A stretch of DNA of 49,053 nt, taken from positions 1 through 49,053 of the forward strand of contig JADJRI010000031.1 in assembly GCA_016712275.1 (NCBI GenBank). Direction: 5' to 3'. This DNA is from Planctomycetota bacterium. GTDB taxonomy: Bacteria; Planctomycetota; Phycisphaerae; UBA1845; UTPLA1. The translations under genes were made by a program, and so were the position numbers. The notes beneath the pieces were generated by a model, which was not told the DNA's origin, searched no databases, and saw only the letters and a list, made by a program, of their open reading frames with translations. Shown piece by piece: positions 1 through 9,108 of the stretch (the first letter of the stretch is position 1; the number at the start of each line of letters is the position of its first letter).

Positions 1-303
1 TTCCACCGATTGCAGACCGATCACTTTTACTGCGTGCGTGGAGCGGTGAAGTTGGGTCTTTTCGATGCGAGGGAATCCTCCGCGACGCGCGGCGAAGTGA
101 ACGAGATTTACCTCAGCGAGCATCGGCCGGCCATCGTGCGGATCCCGCCCGGCATCTATCATGGGTGGATGTGCGTCTCGGATGTGGAGTGCATTGTTGT
201 CAACGTGACCACTGAATGCTACAACCACAAATCGCCCGATGAATTCCGGGCTGATCCGCACGACAACGACATTCCCTATGTCTGGGCGCGACGCGACGGG
301 TGA
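1..303 (+). CDS. dTDP-4-dehydrorhamnose 3,5-epimerase-like cupin protein (3' part)
   Basis: The gene enters from outside the window; the reading frame is open from base 1 and stops at 301-303. The visible ~100 residues fit the C-terminal half of the RmlC cupin family: a strand with CVRGAVKLGLFD, then VRIPPGIYHGWMCVSD, which matches the family's WIPPGFAHGF-type segment, then a tail ending in IPYVW. Family members epimerise C3 and C5 of a dTDP-4-keto-6-deoxyhexose on the way to dTDP-rhamnose or related sugars. The N-terminal catalytic histidine region is off the window, so the exact substrate cannot be judged, and a WxcM-like relative is possible. It ends six bases before acpS, suggesting co-transcription. 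Confidence 0.82.
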   Translation, partial: FHRLQTDHFYCVRGAVKLGLFDARESSATRGEVNEIYLSEHRPAIVRIPPGIYHGWMCVSDVECIVVNVTTECYNHKSPDEFRADPHDNDIPYVWARRDG

Positions 304-309
304 TTCAAC

Positions 310-694
310 ATGAGTGTCCTGGGCCACGGTATTGACTTGATCGAAAACGAGCGCGTCGAGCGCGTCTGGAAGCAGCATCCCGATCGCTTTCTCTCGCGCA
401 TTCTTACGCCGCTCGAGCGCGCCCTGTGCGAGAAAATGAAAAACCCCGTGCCCCACATCGCCGGCCGATTCGCCGCGAAGGAGGCCGTCTTGAAAATGAT
501 CGGCACCGGCTGGCGCGGCCAGATCGCATGGACCGACATCGAAATCGAAAACGACCCGGCCGGCCAGCCGAGAGTGACCACTCCCGGGGCACACATTGAT
601 CGTCGCCCGCCGCATTGGCATTGGCCGCGTCATGCTTTCGATCACCCACACCGACAAGTATGCCGCCGCCAGCGCGATCGGCCTGGCGGGCTGA
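310..694 (+). CDS. acpS: holo-[acyl-carrier-protein] synthase, with one frameshift
   Basis: AcpS transfers 4'-phosphopantetheine from CoA to the serine of acyl carrier protein. The N-terminus has the family signature GHGIDLIENERVERV and the Mg-binding/catalytic segment RFAAKEAVLKMIGTGW (residues about 53-68). After residue ~92 the original frame turns into nonsense and runs to 699, while the frame one base later reads RRIGIGRVMLSITHTDKYAA and stops at 694, which is the normal AcpS C-terminus. The break lies in or near the CCCGGGG run at 583-589 and is equivalent to one extra base. With that base removed the protein is ~127 residues, the usual family length. Because AcpS is normally essential, sequencing error is more likely than loss of the gene. 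Confidence 0.92.
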
Positions 695-749
695 CATAGC
701 GTCCGGGCACCGTACCGAACGCCGCCGGCAATTGCGGTTGTGTGAAACT

Positions 750-782
750 GTTTAGCCCAACCCCAACGGGGTCGGGCTAAAC
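750..782. repeat. 15-bp inverted repeat (hairpin) in the acpS-cyclodeaminase gap
   Basis: Arms 750-764 and 768-782 pair with a single mismatch around a 3-base AAC loop. The stem is long and G+C-rich in the middle with an A+T-rich base. No clear T-tract follows on the plus strand, so it may be a weak terminator for the upstream genes or a dispersed palindromic element. It resembles the other intergenic palindromes listed in this window in architecture, not in sequence. Confidence 0.7.
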
Positions 783-828
783 CGAAGTACCGTTGTAATC
801 AAAAGAAACTCTCGCCCACACGATAGCC

Positions 829-1428
829 ATGAACGAATCATCCAGCACAATCGACGACTTTCTCACGCGACTTGCCTCGCGCGCCGGAACGCCCGGCGGC
901 GGAGCGGCCAGCGCATTAGTGGGTGCCATCTCGGCGGCGCTTTGCGGCATGGTCGGCCGCCTCAATGATAAGAAGGACGGCACGCCGGGATCGCTTCACG
1001 GCTCCATCACCACCGCCGATGCCCTCATGGACGACATGAAGCGGCTCATCGACGAGGACATCCGCGCCTTCAACCGATTGAGCGAAACGTGGAAGCTTCC
1101 GGCCGACGACCCGGCCGCGCGCACTGTTCGGCAGACTGCGACCCTCGAAGCAACCGAGTCGCCGCTGGAAATCATGTCGAAGGCGCTTTTCGTCATGAAG
1201 CTCGCCGCGATCGGCCTGGAAAAATCGAAGAAGAACTGCATATCGGATGCTGGCGTGGCCGCGATCCTGTCCCATGCGGCGCTCGAAGGCGCGCGCCTCA
1301 ATGTGCTCATCAACCTGCCCGCCATTGAAGATGCCGCCCGCCGCGAAGAGCTTCGCAGCCGCTGCGAGTCATTGCATGTCAGTGCCGCGGCACTGCGCCG
1401 CGAAATGGACACGGCGGAGCGTTGCTGA
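829..1428 (+). CDS. cyclodeaminase/cyclohydrolase family protein
   Basis: A 199-residue protein of the FTCD_C family, whose members act on formimino- or methenyl-tetrahydrofolate (formiminotetrahydrofolate cyclodeaminase, or FchA-type methenyl-THF cyclohydrolase). The strongest sign is the N-terminal ASRAGTPGGGAASALVGAIS at about residues 17-36, the glycine-rich signature of the family, followed by all-helical sequence with KLAAIGLEKSKKNCISDAG and a helix containing AALEGARLNVLIN. The length matches stand-alone bacterial members. It lies alone between the 750-782 hairpin and a degraded region. Which of the two folate reactions it performs cannot be told from sequence. Confidence 0.87.
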   Translation: MNESSSTIDDFLTRLASRAGTPGGGAASALVGAISAALCGMVGRLNDKKDGTPGSLHGSITTADALMDDMKRLIDEDIRAFNRLSETWKLPADDPAARTVRQTATLEATESPLEIMSKALFVMKLAAIGLEKSKKNCISDAGVAAILSHAALEGARLNVLINLPAIEDAARREELRSRCESLHVSAAALRREMDTAERC

Positions 1429-1769
1429 CCCAACGAAACCGCGTTTTGCCCTGAAAATCCTCGTCGACTGCCCCGCATGGTCTGTTCGGGGATTCCTATC
1501 AAAATGCAGCTGCACAGGCGTAGAATCCAAATCATGAGGAATCATTGACCTTAAACAATCCAACATTAATCTAATAGTGCTCAAATGACTTAGACTTGCA
1601 AAAGGGCCGACCAATGCTCATTTCCTGCTGCTTGGCTTGCGTTTTAACCGCCGGTATTGACTCTAGAGATGCGTTGCCGGAATCGCTTTCCAAAGCAATA
1701 TCGCGTCGAATGGAATTCAAGACCGCCATTCTTCGTGGTCCTTCCGACATTATCGTGGGTGAAAATTAG

Positions 1770-2004
1770 GCCGGAAACCGGACTCGGCGTCCGGATCGTC
1801 GCTGTGGTAGTTCAATGGCCTGGAGATTGGGTTTAGCGCTTGAGGGCCGCCGGCAGCAGAGAGGCAGGCGAAATCCCGTGGAAAACACGGAATTTCGCCC
1901 GTGCCGGATCTGACCCCGCCGCGGCGGCTCCAGGTCGCTCCCCCAGCGTTGCCCTACCCTCCGCGACGGCCCCGGGATCATCCGAGACTTGCCGTCGGTC
2001 ATAA
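1770..2004. other. G+C-rich non-coding stretch inside the degraded gene
   Basis: No supported reading frame lies here. It separates the signal-peptide fragment (ending 1769) from the next coding-like frame (from 2005) and is richer in G+C than both sides. It holds the hairpin at 1867-1899 and a run of CCGCGGCGG-like sequence. It could be a small inserted element or a deletion scar; no target duplication was recognised. Confidence 0.35.
1867..1899. repeat. 14-bp inverted repeat
   Basis: Arms 1867-1880 (beginning GGCGAAAT) and 1886-1899 (ending ATTTCGCC) pair with one mismatch around the 5-base loop GAAAA. It sits in the G+C-rich stretch that interrupts the degraded LolA-like gene. No T-tract follows, so it is not a typical terminator. 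Confidence 0.65.
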
Positions 2005-3478
2005 AGCGAAAAACCCCTTCACGTTCGGTGGTACCCACGAAAAACCCGGAAGGACCTTCTTCGTTTTGAGTATGAAGAACGCCGAGCAAATGAGCGATTT
2101 TCTTCCAAGTACCAATATGAGGCTCAATTTGCAGGCGCCGACATATACTGGACAGAATTTGGCGACGATGACAATATCGTTTTGCGCGATCCAAGAACCA
2201 ATCGGCCATTCTTGGGCGTCGCCTACGCATGTTCGCCCGCGAAATGCTTGAGGAATAACGGCGGCAAAGATCAATGGTTCATTTGCGATGGCGAAGTTGT
2301 CGTGCATGCGCGCCCCACGCCTGAGCGTTTCGGGTTTCGAGGGCGAGCGCCGGAAAAATTTCTGGACCCGCGATCGGCGGGTCTCTTTCCGCGCTTGAGA
2401 TCAGAAACATCACCCGACAACTGGCTATAAGACCTTCAAGGACGGGGTTATGAATGGTCCGAGCGAACGATCGGCAAAACAGTGGAGGTAACCGCCGCTC
2501 AAAGGACAAATCCCAACCCGGCGGTCCGTTTAACGTATTCGTTTGGAAAATCGAGCCCCGAAAAGACTACGCCATTGTAGAAATTTCCGGCTATGTCGAA
2601 TCGAGCGATGGAAGCCGCAAGCTGATCGAGCACATGGAAACAACCCATCAGAAGATTGACGGCCGCTGGTGGCCGAAGAAGTGTCATGCTGAATTTACCA
2701 AGGGAGGAAGTGAAACGCTCACATTTTCCGCAGCGGAATTCGACCGCAAGAATCACCCGAGCAGCCTCGATGTCGAAATCATGGGAATTCCGCCAGGGCT
2801 TAACGCTGTTGACCGGCGCAACTTCTCGCCGGATTCCGGCCCGTTGAAGATGGGGCGATACATAGGCGGCGGCTCCATCGTATCGGTAACCGAATGGCAT
2901 CAGACATATGAGAAACAATTCGACGCTGGTGAGCTTGCGTCATTCATTGCCAATGCGAATTCGTTGGGCAAGGGAAAATACCCTCGATGGTGGAGCGCGG
3001 GGCCGGAATCATTTGCGCTGGAGAATGTAGAATACTCACCCGACTTGTGGGAGGCTTATGTCCGCCGTTGGATATTGCGCCATTCTTTTCAGGCAATAGA
3101 AGCTGGTAATGTCAGCGGATCGAGCGAATTGACGACTGGGCAAGTGGAGGCGGCGTGGTCGATTTTGAGCGACTGTCGTAAGCAGGCAAAGCCCTTATTA
3201 TTGCGAATGCAAGAGAAGGCGTCGGTCGCGACTTCCCAGAATGCCGAGCAAGCGTCAAGTGCCGGAAGATCCGACACTGTGAACTTGACCCCCAAACCAG
3301 TCGAACCCGACAAAACAGAATTGGGTAGGATTTTTAGCAGCCTTCGAAAGCGGCTGGATGGGCTGCTAACGACCAAACAGAGCAGGGCCAACAAGATTCA
3401 TGCCACAAGTCAGCCATGTCTGCCATGAATCTGCGCGGAACACGACAACAAGGCTGGCGACTCAAACTTGAATTTGCA

Positions 3479-4558
3479 TTATCGTCGCACGCGGCCGATG
3501 TTCAGTCTTGGCCGCGCCTTCGGCTTGAAGATCGAGCGCATCGCCTCGTTCATCGATTTCTTGGAACCGGCCGGCTGCGTATCGCGGTTTCGGAAGATAT
3601 CGAAGAGATTCGGCAGGCTTCCCTGGCCGACGCCGAAGTTGCCGTCGGTGATCGAGCGAACACCCTGCGACTGGGTGTTGAACAGACCATTGTTAAACGG
3701 GGCAACCCCGTCTTCGCCCTGGGTGATACCCTGGCCGTTGAAGATGTTGTTCGACGCGCCATTAAATGGAAGCAGAAAGCCGAAGCCGCGGTCGTTCAGC
3801 ATCGTGAACAATTTGTCATTGCCCACCAGACCGAAGATGTCGTTGATGTTGATATCGCGGTCGAAGGTCATGCTCTCGATGGCCTGTGCCATGCGGTGTG
3901 TCACCTGTTGGCCGGGCGTCACAAAGCGCGACTTCATGCCGATCACATCGCCGCGATTTGAAAGCTGCAACTGTATCGCCTGCAACAGGCCGCGCCCCTG
4001 CTCGGAGAGCGACATATTGAAACGGCCGTTCATATATTCGACGCGGAAAATGTCGGTGCCGCGCTTGCTGAGCACGGCCCGGGGTGTGGCTATCTGCATA
4101 TCGCTGCGCACGCCGCCTTCGGCCACGCCGGCGCGGATCGCTCCGTAGCCAAGGCCCAATCTCGAAACGGCCGCGCCATTGCGAATCGCCAGATCTTCGA
4201 TGGTCATGCGGCTGCTGTTTTCGAGCAGAATGACGGTTGGCGGGTCGGCCGGCCGCGCGACGAGTTTCAGCTTCGAGCGAAACGTGGTTCGAATTTGCTG
4301 CCCGCGCCCGAGCGACTCGCCGGGCACGACTTGTCGCCAGGCCGCCGCGTCCTTGATGGGATCCATGCCGATGGACGCCACTTTGACGATGCCCGCGACT
4401 TCAGCAATTTCATAAACGAGGTTTTCGTCACCGGGCTGCGGCTGGGAGGCCGGAGCTGTCGTCGCGGCGATGTCCTGCGCAGAGGCCATCGCGGGGAAGG
4501 CCATCGTGGCGAGCGCAAAAAGCATCCTTGCGTGAAATCGCTTGTGGTAATTCATCAT
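3479..4558 (-). CDS. secreted FecR-domain protein
   Basis: A 359-residue protein beginning MMNYHKRF with a signal peptide ending at ASAQ (about residue 28). I chose the ATG at 4558 because GGAGG lies nine bases upstream and it starts directly at the signal peptide; the longer upstream frame to 4750 looks non-coding. A FecR-type domain occupies about residues 45-160: VYEIAEVAGIVKVAS, a PGESLGRGQQIRT segment, then VILLENSSRMTIEDL and ATPRAVLSKRGTDIFRVEY. FecR domains in planctomycetes are often secreted or membrane-associated sensors or polysaccharide-linked proteins rather than iron regulators. The C-terminal ~150 residues are Asn/Gly/Phe-rich with no family I recognise. It follows the lipoprotein (4716-5401) and the barrel (5431-6887) on the same strand, suggesting a shared envelope role. 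Confidence 0.82.
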   Translation of the reverse strand: MMNYHKRFHARMLFALATMAFPAMASAQDIAATTAPASQPQPGDENLVYEIAEVAGIVKVASIGMDPIKDAAAWRQVVPGESLGRGQQIRTTFRSKLKLVARPADPPTVILLENSSRMTIEDLAIRNGAAVSRLGLGYGAIRAGVAEGGVRSDMQIATPRAVLSKRGTDIFRVEYMNGRFNMSLSEQGRGLLQAIQLQLSNRGDVIGMKSRFVTPGQQVTHRMAQAIESMTFDRDININDIFGLVGNDKLFTMLNDRGFGFLLPFNGASNNIFNGQGITQGEDGVAPFNNGLFNTQSQGVRSITDGNFGVGQGSLPNLFDIFRNRDTQPAGSKKSMNEAMRSIFKPKARPRLNIGRVRR

Positions 4559-4715
4559 AGGGTACATCCTCCACGGCAACTGCATCGCAAACGGCGCTGC
4601 CCCATTCATCATAGGACATCGCCAAGGGGCCGACGTTGGGCGGCGGACCGAATTTCCGATTTCACCGCTCCGTTTTTCGCCAACGCCGCAGATCGCAATC
4701 GTTGCCAAGCATCGC

Positions 4716-5401
4716 TTATCCCGCGGGCTGGGTTGCCGGAACGCCGCCACCCAACCCCTGATCGGCCGAATCCGGCGCGGCGGCTCCGCCTGATGCCGGC
4801 GGCGGAACGATCAGGTTGCCCTGCGGATCGCGATCGGTTTCATCGCTCAGGTCGATGCCCGTCGGCGTATACAGGCCTTTCTTTTCCATCAGCGCATCGG
4901 CCTTGCGCAACAACGCAAAAAGACCGGCACCTGTCATGTACTGATAGTCCACCGCATCATCGATCATCTCGCGATAGATCAATTCGCGCAGTGCATATCG
5001 CCTGTCTCCGAGACCGGCCCGGCCGAACAGTTGCATGTTCACACCGCCGTCGATGTCGCAAATGCGGCACACCATGTACGCCACGGAGCCCGCATCCACC
5101 ACATTGTCAGATTGCAACTGCCATGCCGAACGGGCAATGCCGCGCGACTCCAGCTTGCTTTTGCGCTCCTCGAAGTCCTGCGCGGTGTCCTCTCCATCCG
5201 CTAATATGAGCATCGCCCGGTAGGCTTCATCGACCGACACCAGATCGACCTCGGCTGAATGAGCGGAAACACGTCGTCCGGCAGGTCTTGGCGTTACTTC
5301 CGGTTGCACGGGCGCGGGGCCGCACAGCCCGAAAATGAGGCGGCGAGGAGTCCGATGCAAATCGCAGCGGCCCGTTTCGCGTGGATTGGGTAATGAGTCA
5401 T
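4716..5401 (-). CDS. lipoprotein of unknown function, with one frameshift
   Basis: The frame starting at ATG 5401 gives a classic lipoprotein signal, KRAAAICIGLLAASFSGC, with the lipobox FSGC. It then breaks at about 5313-5320 (GGGG run on the plus strand), and the rest continues in the frame open to 4716: APVQPEVTPRP, then VDEAYRAMLILADGED and YALRELIYREMIDDAVDYQY, with a Pro/Gly/Ala-rich tail. One missing base restores a protein of about 228 residues. The body is helical, and I recognise no family. It lies 29 bases after the barrel gene and 157 before the FecR gene, all on the minus strand. Confidence 0.72.
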
Positions 5402-5430
5402 GGGTAATTTCACCCAGTTTTCCAAAATTC

Positions 5431-6887
5431 CTAGAACGACCATGTCACGCCGGTCAGCAGAAACGTGCGCGTTGATTGATCCGAAAACGCCCGCCCCGGA
5501 AAAAACGTGCCGAAGCGAACCGTCCAAGCCATGTCGTTCACAATGCGCCAGTTGGCATAATAGTCCATTTCCCAGCCGAGATAACCGCTCTGCACATCGG
5601 CCAGCGGATCGCTGACGGCTGCTTCATGGCGGTTCTTGTAATATACATAGTAATCGTTGCCCAGCTCGAGCTCCTTGGCGACCGGCGAATCCGGGAAGGG
5701 CCGGAACGAGCCGCCGACGCGCCACACATGCATGTTGCTCATGCGCGGAGCAAATGCCAGACCCGTGTCACGAAACCCGAAGCCGACAAAGCTGTTATCG
5801 ACATGATCGCCCTGATTGCCGCCGGCCGCGTTGGTCGGACTGCCGAGGCGGTGCTGATCGCCGCTGGCAAACATCCATTCGGACGAGATCACCGGTTTCA
5901 TCTTGCGCCGGAAGTAATAGTCGAGGCGGTGATCGAAGCCCACGCCTTCACGTCCGAGCGTTTGATGAAACGCTGGTCGTTGTAGCTCTTGCCGCGCTCG
6001 ATGACCCACTCGGTGCTGTAGCGCAGATTCTCAAACAACTCGCCGGTGGAACCCCAGCCGATATACCGCGAGTCGTAGCGATATTGCTGAAGCAATTCGG
6101 GCGGATCTTCAGAGGTGTGGTCGTCCTGCCATGCGATGTAAACAAACGGCTCGTGCGAATCCCAGCCCTTGTATCGCTCCTCGATGATGTGAAACACGCG
6201 ATTGCTGTGATCCGCGACCGGCCGGCTTCGATCGATGTTCTCCGTACTCGCCGGGGTTCGACCGGCAATATAGGTTGTCTCGAACCCGGCCACTTCGCCC
6301 TGAATCATGACGTGATCGAGTGGCAGATCGATGGCATAGCCGGTGCCGGCATAAACCAGATCGCGGCCCATTTTCAACTTCAATTCAATCGGGGCGTCGA
6401 TTCGCTCGTCGCGCTTCAGTGCTTTGGCGATGTCGAAGACGTACCAGCCGCGCTCCAGGTTCGGGCCGTTCAGGTCGTCGTGGTTGCTGGTGAAGTTGTC
6501 GCCGTGGTTCCAATCGTCGTATGTAGCCCGCATTCGGGCATAGCCCTCGTGAATGCCCTCGTCGGCGCTGAATGAGAGCCACAGCCGGGTTTCATATTGG
6601 CGGAGCGTACGGCTGCTTTCGACTCCGTCATCGAACAAGAAGAAATAGGTATTGAACCAGCCGCCATAGTCGACACGGAATTTTTGTGCGGCAGGCAGAT
6701 TCTCTTGAAGTTTTCGCTGGTTTTCGCGCTCGAGCGCCCGCTGGCGTTCGAGAAACGCGCTGCCAAGATCGGCGCGCGGCGCGGGCTGATTCAAACTTAA
6801 TTGCGCCAACGAAACCGACGGGCGCGCCACAACCGGAATCGCAATTGCGATTGCAATGAGCCAGATTGGGATACGAACCACCCGCAA
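5431..6887 (-). CDS. alginate-export-like outer-membrane beta-barrel, with one frameshift
   Basis: The start is uncertain. A TTG at 6887 and a GTG at 6881 follow a GGAGG and lead into the signal peptide IPIWLIAIAIAIPVVARPSV, cut near SLAQ. The mature protein alternates aromatic and polar residues as barrels do: FRVDYGGWFNTYFFLFDDG, YETRLWLSFSADEG, RYIGWGSTGELFENL. It ends in phenylalanine after TFLLTGVTWSF, a typical barrel C-terminus. The frame breaks near 5937-5943: the first frame reads RSDVKAWA and the second continues FDHRLDYYFRRKMKPVISSE. One missing base rejoins them into about 485 residues. The resemblance is to the Alginate_exp family, so a role in polysaccharide or small-molecule passage across the outer membrane is inferred. 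Confidence 0.68.
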
Positions 6888-7201
6888 AGCCTTGCAATCC
6901 TCCGACCGAACGGACACGGCGCGGCGACGGCTCTGCCGCCATCGCGGGAGCCGGAAACCCCGGCCAAACTGGCGGGCCAAGGGGTTACCGCGCAAAGAGT
7001 TGGGAATGATGTCCCAGTCGACATCGATTCGCCTTGATACTCAATCTGAGGCGGGCATCGTTGTCGTATTTGGGACAATTTGCAAGGGGATTCACAGGAG
7101 GAAACCCGTGAAAAACGCGAATGGTGGTACAATTATCGCACGTTCGCCGCTCGTGCGGCAGTTTTGCGCGATTCGCCCTGTTCGCATTGAAATTAGCGCT
7201 A

Positions 7202-8137
7202 TCAGCGCCGCCGACCGGTCCGGGGACCGCCGGCCCTGGGAGGACCGCCGCGACCGCCTTCACCTTTGCCGCCATCATCGGGCGGCGGCTCGGGCGTTGA
7301 TTCGGTGCCGGAAACGCCGGGCGGAGCCAGCTTCACGATCATGCCGAACTTCGAGCTGTAAATGATCGTGGCTTCGATGGCCTGGCCGGCCTCGAACGAG
7401 CTGATCGATGCCTCTTCATTCTCGGCATCAAACAGCTTGCTGACATCCTCGACCATCTTCAATTTGACCTTCAGGTTGCGAATTTTCTTGGGCTTGGCCA
7501 TGGCACCGGCCCGGCCATTTTGATTCTTGCCGTCATCCTTGGCGGCGAGGTGCGGCCAATCCTGATCGTTCTTGGGGACGGCGCGAATTGTGATGACATC
7601 GTCCTCGATGCTGTCGATTTTGCCCTTGACCTCAAGCGAATTGAAATCGAGCGTTCGCAGCTCCTTCACCTTCACCTTGGCATCTTCATCCTTGTAGCCC
7701 CAGCCCGCGTTGACACAGAGACCCTCCAGAAAATCTCGGAATAGTCCTCGATTCCTTTCGAAACGGTGGTCTCCCAGCCGAACCAGAACGGCATCGCCCT
7801 CGCCATCGGCCACTTCCTTGAACACGGCCAGCTTGAGCAGCTTGGCGCCCTTTTCGAACGGGCGAATGTACAAGAATCCGGCGATGCCTTTTTCGGCGTC
7901 CGATTCCTTGGCGGGCTTATACTTGATGATCGTGCCGGTCATGTTGCCCGGGGTTACGGGCGGTGGCCGATCAAATTTTTGGGGCTGTTTGGGATCTGAT
8001 TTCTTGCCGCCGCCGGCGCGCCGCATTCCGCCGCTCTGGGCGAAGGCGCTGTCGGCAACAACGCCGAAGGAAAGCGCGGCCACGAGGGCGATGAATAAGC
8101 GTGCATTGAATTGTTGGCGCGGAATGGCTTTTTTCAT
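7202..8137 (-). CDS. secreted protein of unknown function with basic Gly/Arg-rich tail
   Basis: A 311-residue protein starting MKKAIPRQQFNARLF with a clear signal peptide ending near DSAFAQ (about residue 34). The next ~30 residues are Gly/Lys/Pro-rich. The middle, about 65-280, alternates short beta segments such as MTGTIIKYKPAK, LEVKGKIDSIEDDVITIRAV and QAIEATIIYSSKFGMIVKL, which suggests small beta domains that may be duplicated. The tail is unstructured and strongly basic, Gly/Pro/Arg-rich, ending RTGRRR. I recognise no family. It is divergent from the DedA gene and 314 bases upstream of the barrel gene's likely start. Confidence 0.75.
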   Translation of the reverse strand: MKKAIPRQQFNARLFIALVAALSFGVVADSAFAQSGGMRRAGGGKKSDPKQPQKFDRPPPVTPGNMTGTIIKYKPAKESDAEKGIAGFLYIRPFEKGAKLLKLAVFKEVADGEGDAVLVRLGDHRFERNRGLFRDFLEGLCVNAGWGYKDEDAKVKVKELRTLDFNSLEVKGKIDSIEDDVITIRAVPKNDQDWPHLAAKDDGKNQNGRAGAMAKPKKIRNLKVKLKMVEDVSKLFDAENEEASISSFEAGQAIEATIIYSSKFGMIVKLAPPGVSGTESTPEPPPDDGGKGEGGRGGPPRAGGPRTGRRR

Positions 8138-8357
8138 TTGAGTCGCTCCCCGGAACCCATTTTCGGTCCCGATTTCGGTGTGCCCCCCAGCATGCAGTAA
8201 GACACCCAGTTTAGCCTATGGATAAGGTGTTCACAATTATATTGTAGGGGAGTTTGCGGTTTTGAGCGGCCTGCTCGACTGCAAAACTTCGATGGCGTAC
8301 CATTTCCAGCGGTCTCAGCGGCGAAACGGCAGCCTCCCAGCCCATGAAAAAAGGCAC

Positions 8358-9035
8358 ATGATGGAACTCATTCGCGACCTTTTTCTGAATCTCGACGACT
8401 TCCTGAAGGGCGTCATTGCTGAATATGGCGTATGGACTTACGCGATTTTGTTTATCGTTATCTTCGCGGAAACCGGGCTGGTGGTGACGCCCTTTCTGCC
8501 GGGCGATTCGCTTCTCTTCGCGGCGGGTATTTTCGCGGGGGATCACCTTTTGAGCCCGTTTATTCTCTTTGTTTTGTTGACGGCCGCCGCGATTCTCGGC
8601 GATGCGGTGAATTATTCGATCGGAAAGATGATCGGACCTCGCGTGTTGAAACGCGAGAACAGCCGCATCTTCAAGAAGGAATATCTGGCCAAGACGCACG
8701 CCTTTTATGAAAAGTATGGCGGCAAGACCATTATCATCGCCCGATTTGTTCCCATCGTTCGCACATTTGCTCCTTTCGTGGCCGGCGTGGGGACGATGAC
8801 GTATGCGCGCTTTTTCGCATACAACGTGATCGGCGCGGTTCTGTGGGTGGCGATTTGTCTTCTGGCCGGATACACCCTCGGCGGCTTTGAGGTTGTGAAG
8901 AAGAATTTCGAGATTGCGGTGCTGCTGATCATCTTCGTGTCGGTATTGCCGATGGCCATTGAGTTTCTGAAAGCCCGCGCCGAAAAGAAGCGGGCCATTG
9001 CAGAAGCCGCCGCGGCCGCTCCAACCGATGTCTAA
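8358..9035 (+). CDS. DedA family membrane protein
   Basis: About 225 residues from the tandem ATG at 8358/8361, a start chosen because the protein then begins MMELIRDLFLNLDDFLKGVI as DedA proteins do; the upstream frame looks non-coding. Family marks are the segment ETGLVVTPFLPGDSLLFAAG near residue 38 and RFVPIVRTFAPFVAGVGTMT near residue 132, plus four to five hydrophobic segments. DedA proteins are inner-membrane proteins, several of which flip phospholipid or undecaprenyl-phosphate carriers; which lipid this one handles cannot be seen. The C-terminus is a charged Ala/Glu/Lys tail. Confidence 0.91.
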   Translation: MMELIRDLFLNLDDFLKGVIAEYGVWTYAILFIVIFAETGLVVTPFLPGDSLLFAAGIFAGDHLLSPFILFVLLTAAAILGDAVNYSIGKMIGPRVLKRENSRIFKKEYLAKTHAFYEKYGGKTIIIARFVPIVRTFAPFVAGVGTMTYARFFAYNVIGAVLWVAICLLAGYTLGGFEVVKKNFEIAVLLIIFVSVLPMAIEFLKARAEKKRAIAEAAAAAPTDV

Positions 9036-9108
9036 GGCGGCAGTGCTTGCGTCCTCAAACCGAAGAGCCCTCCTAACGGCCCAACACCATTTAAGTTAGA
9101 ATTCCCGC

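Larger units (their letters stand above)
1614..3428 (+). pseudogene. degraded secreted LolA-like (lipoprotein-sorting-like) gene
   Basis: Three stretches look like parts of one secreted protein. At 1614-1769 an ATG opens 51 codons with a signal-peptide-like MLISCCLACVLTAG and then LPESLSKAISRRMEFKTA, ending in TAG. From 2005 an open frame without a start reads KYQYEAQFAGADIYWTEFGD and later KFLDPRSAGLFPRL, stops at TAA 2428-2430, and stays protein-like up to about 2550. From about 2550 another frame (open 2454-3428) continues with KDYAIVEISGYVES, RWWPKKCHAEFTKGG and a low-complexity C-terminus. The order and style fit planctomycete proteins related to outer-membrane lipoprotein-sorting proteins, but I infer this from general resemblance. 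The 2454-3428 frame could alternatively be a separate 324-residue protein. Base composition is more A+T-rich than the neighbours. Confidence 0.5.

Noticed and set aside
1800..1860. tRNA-like sequence GTGGTAGTTCAATGG
   Set aside because: It resembles a D-arm, but no anticodon arm, T-arm or acceptor pairing follows.
4551..4615. Short repeated sequence ATTCATCATAGG near the FecR start
   Set aside because: Only about 12 bases, two copies; too short to claim a repeat or operator.
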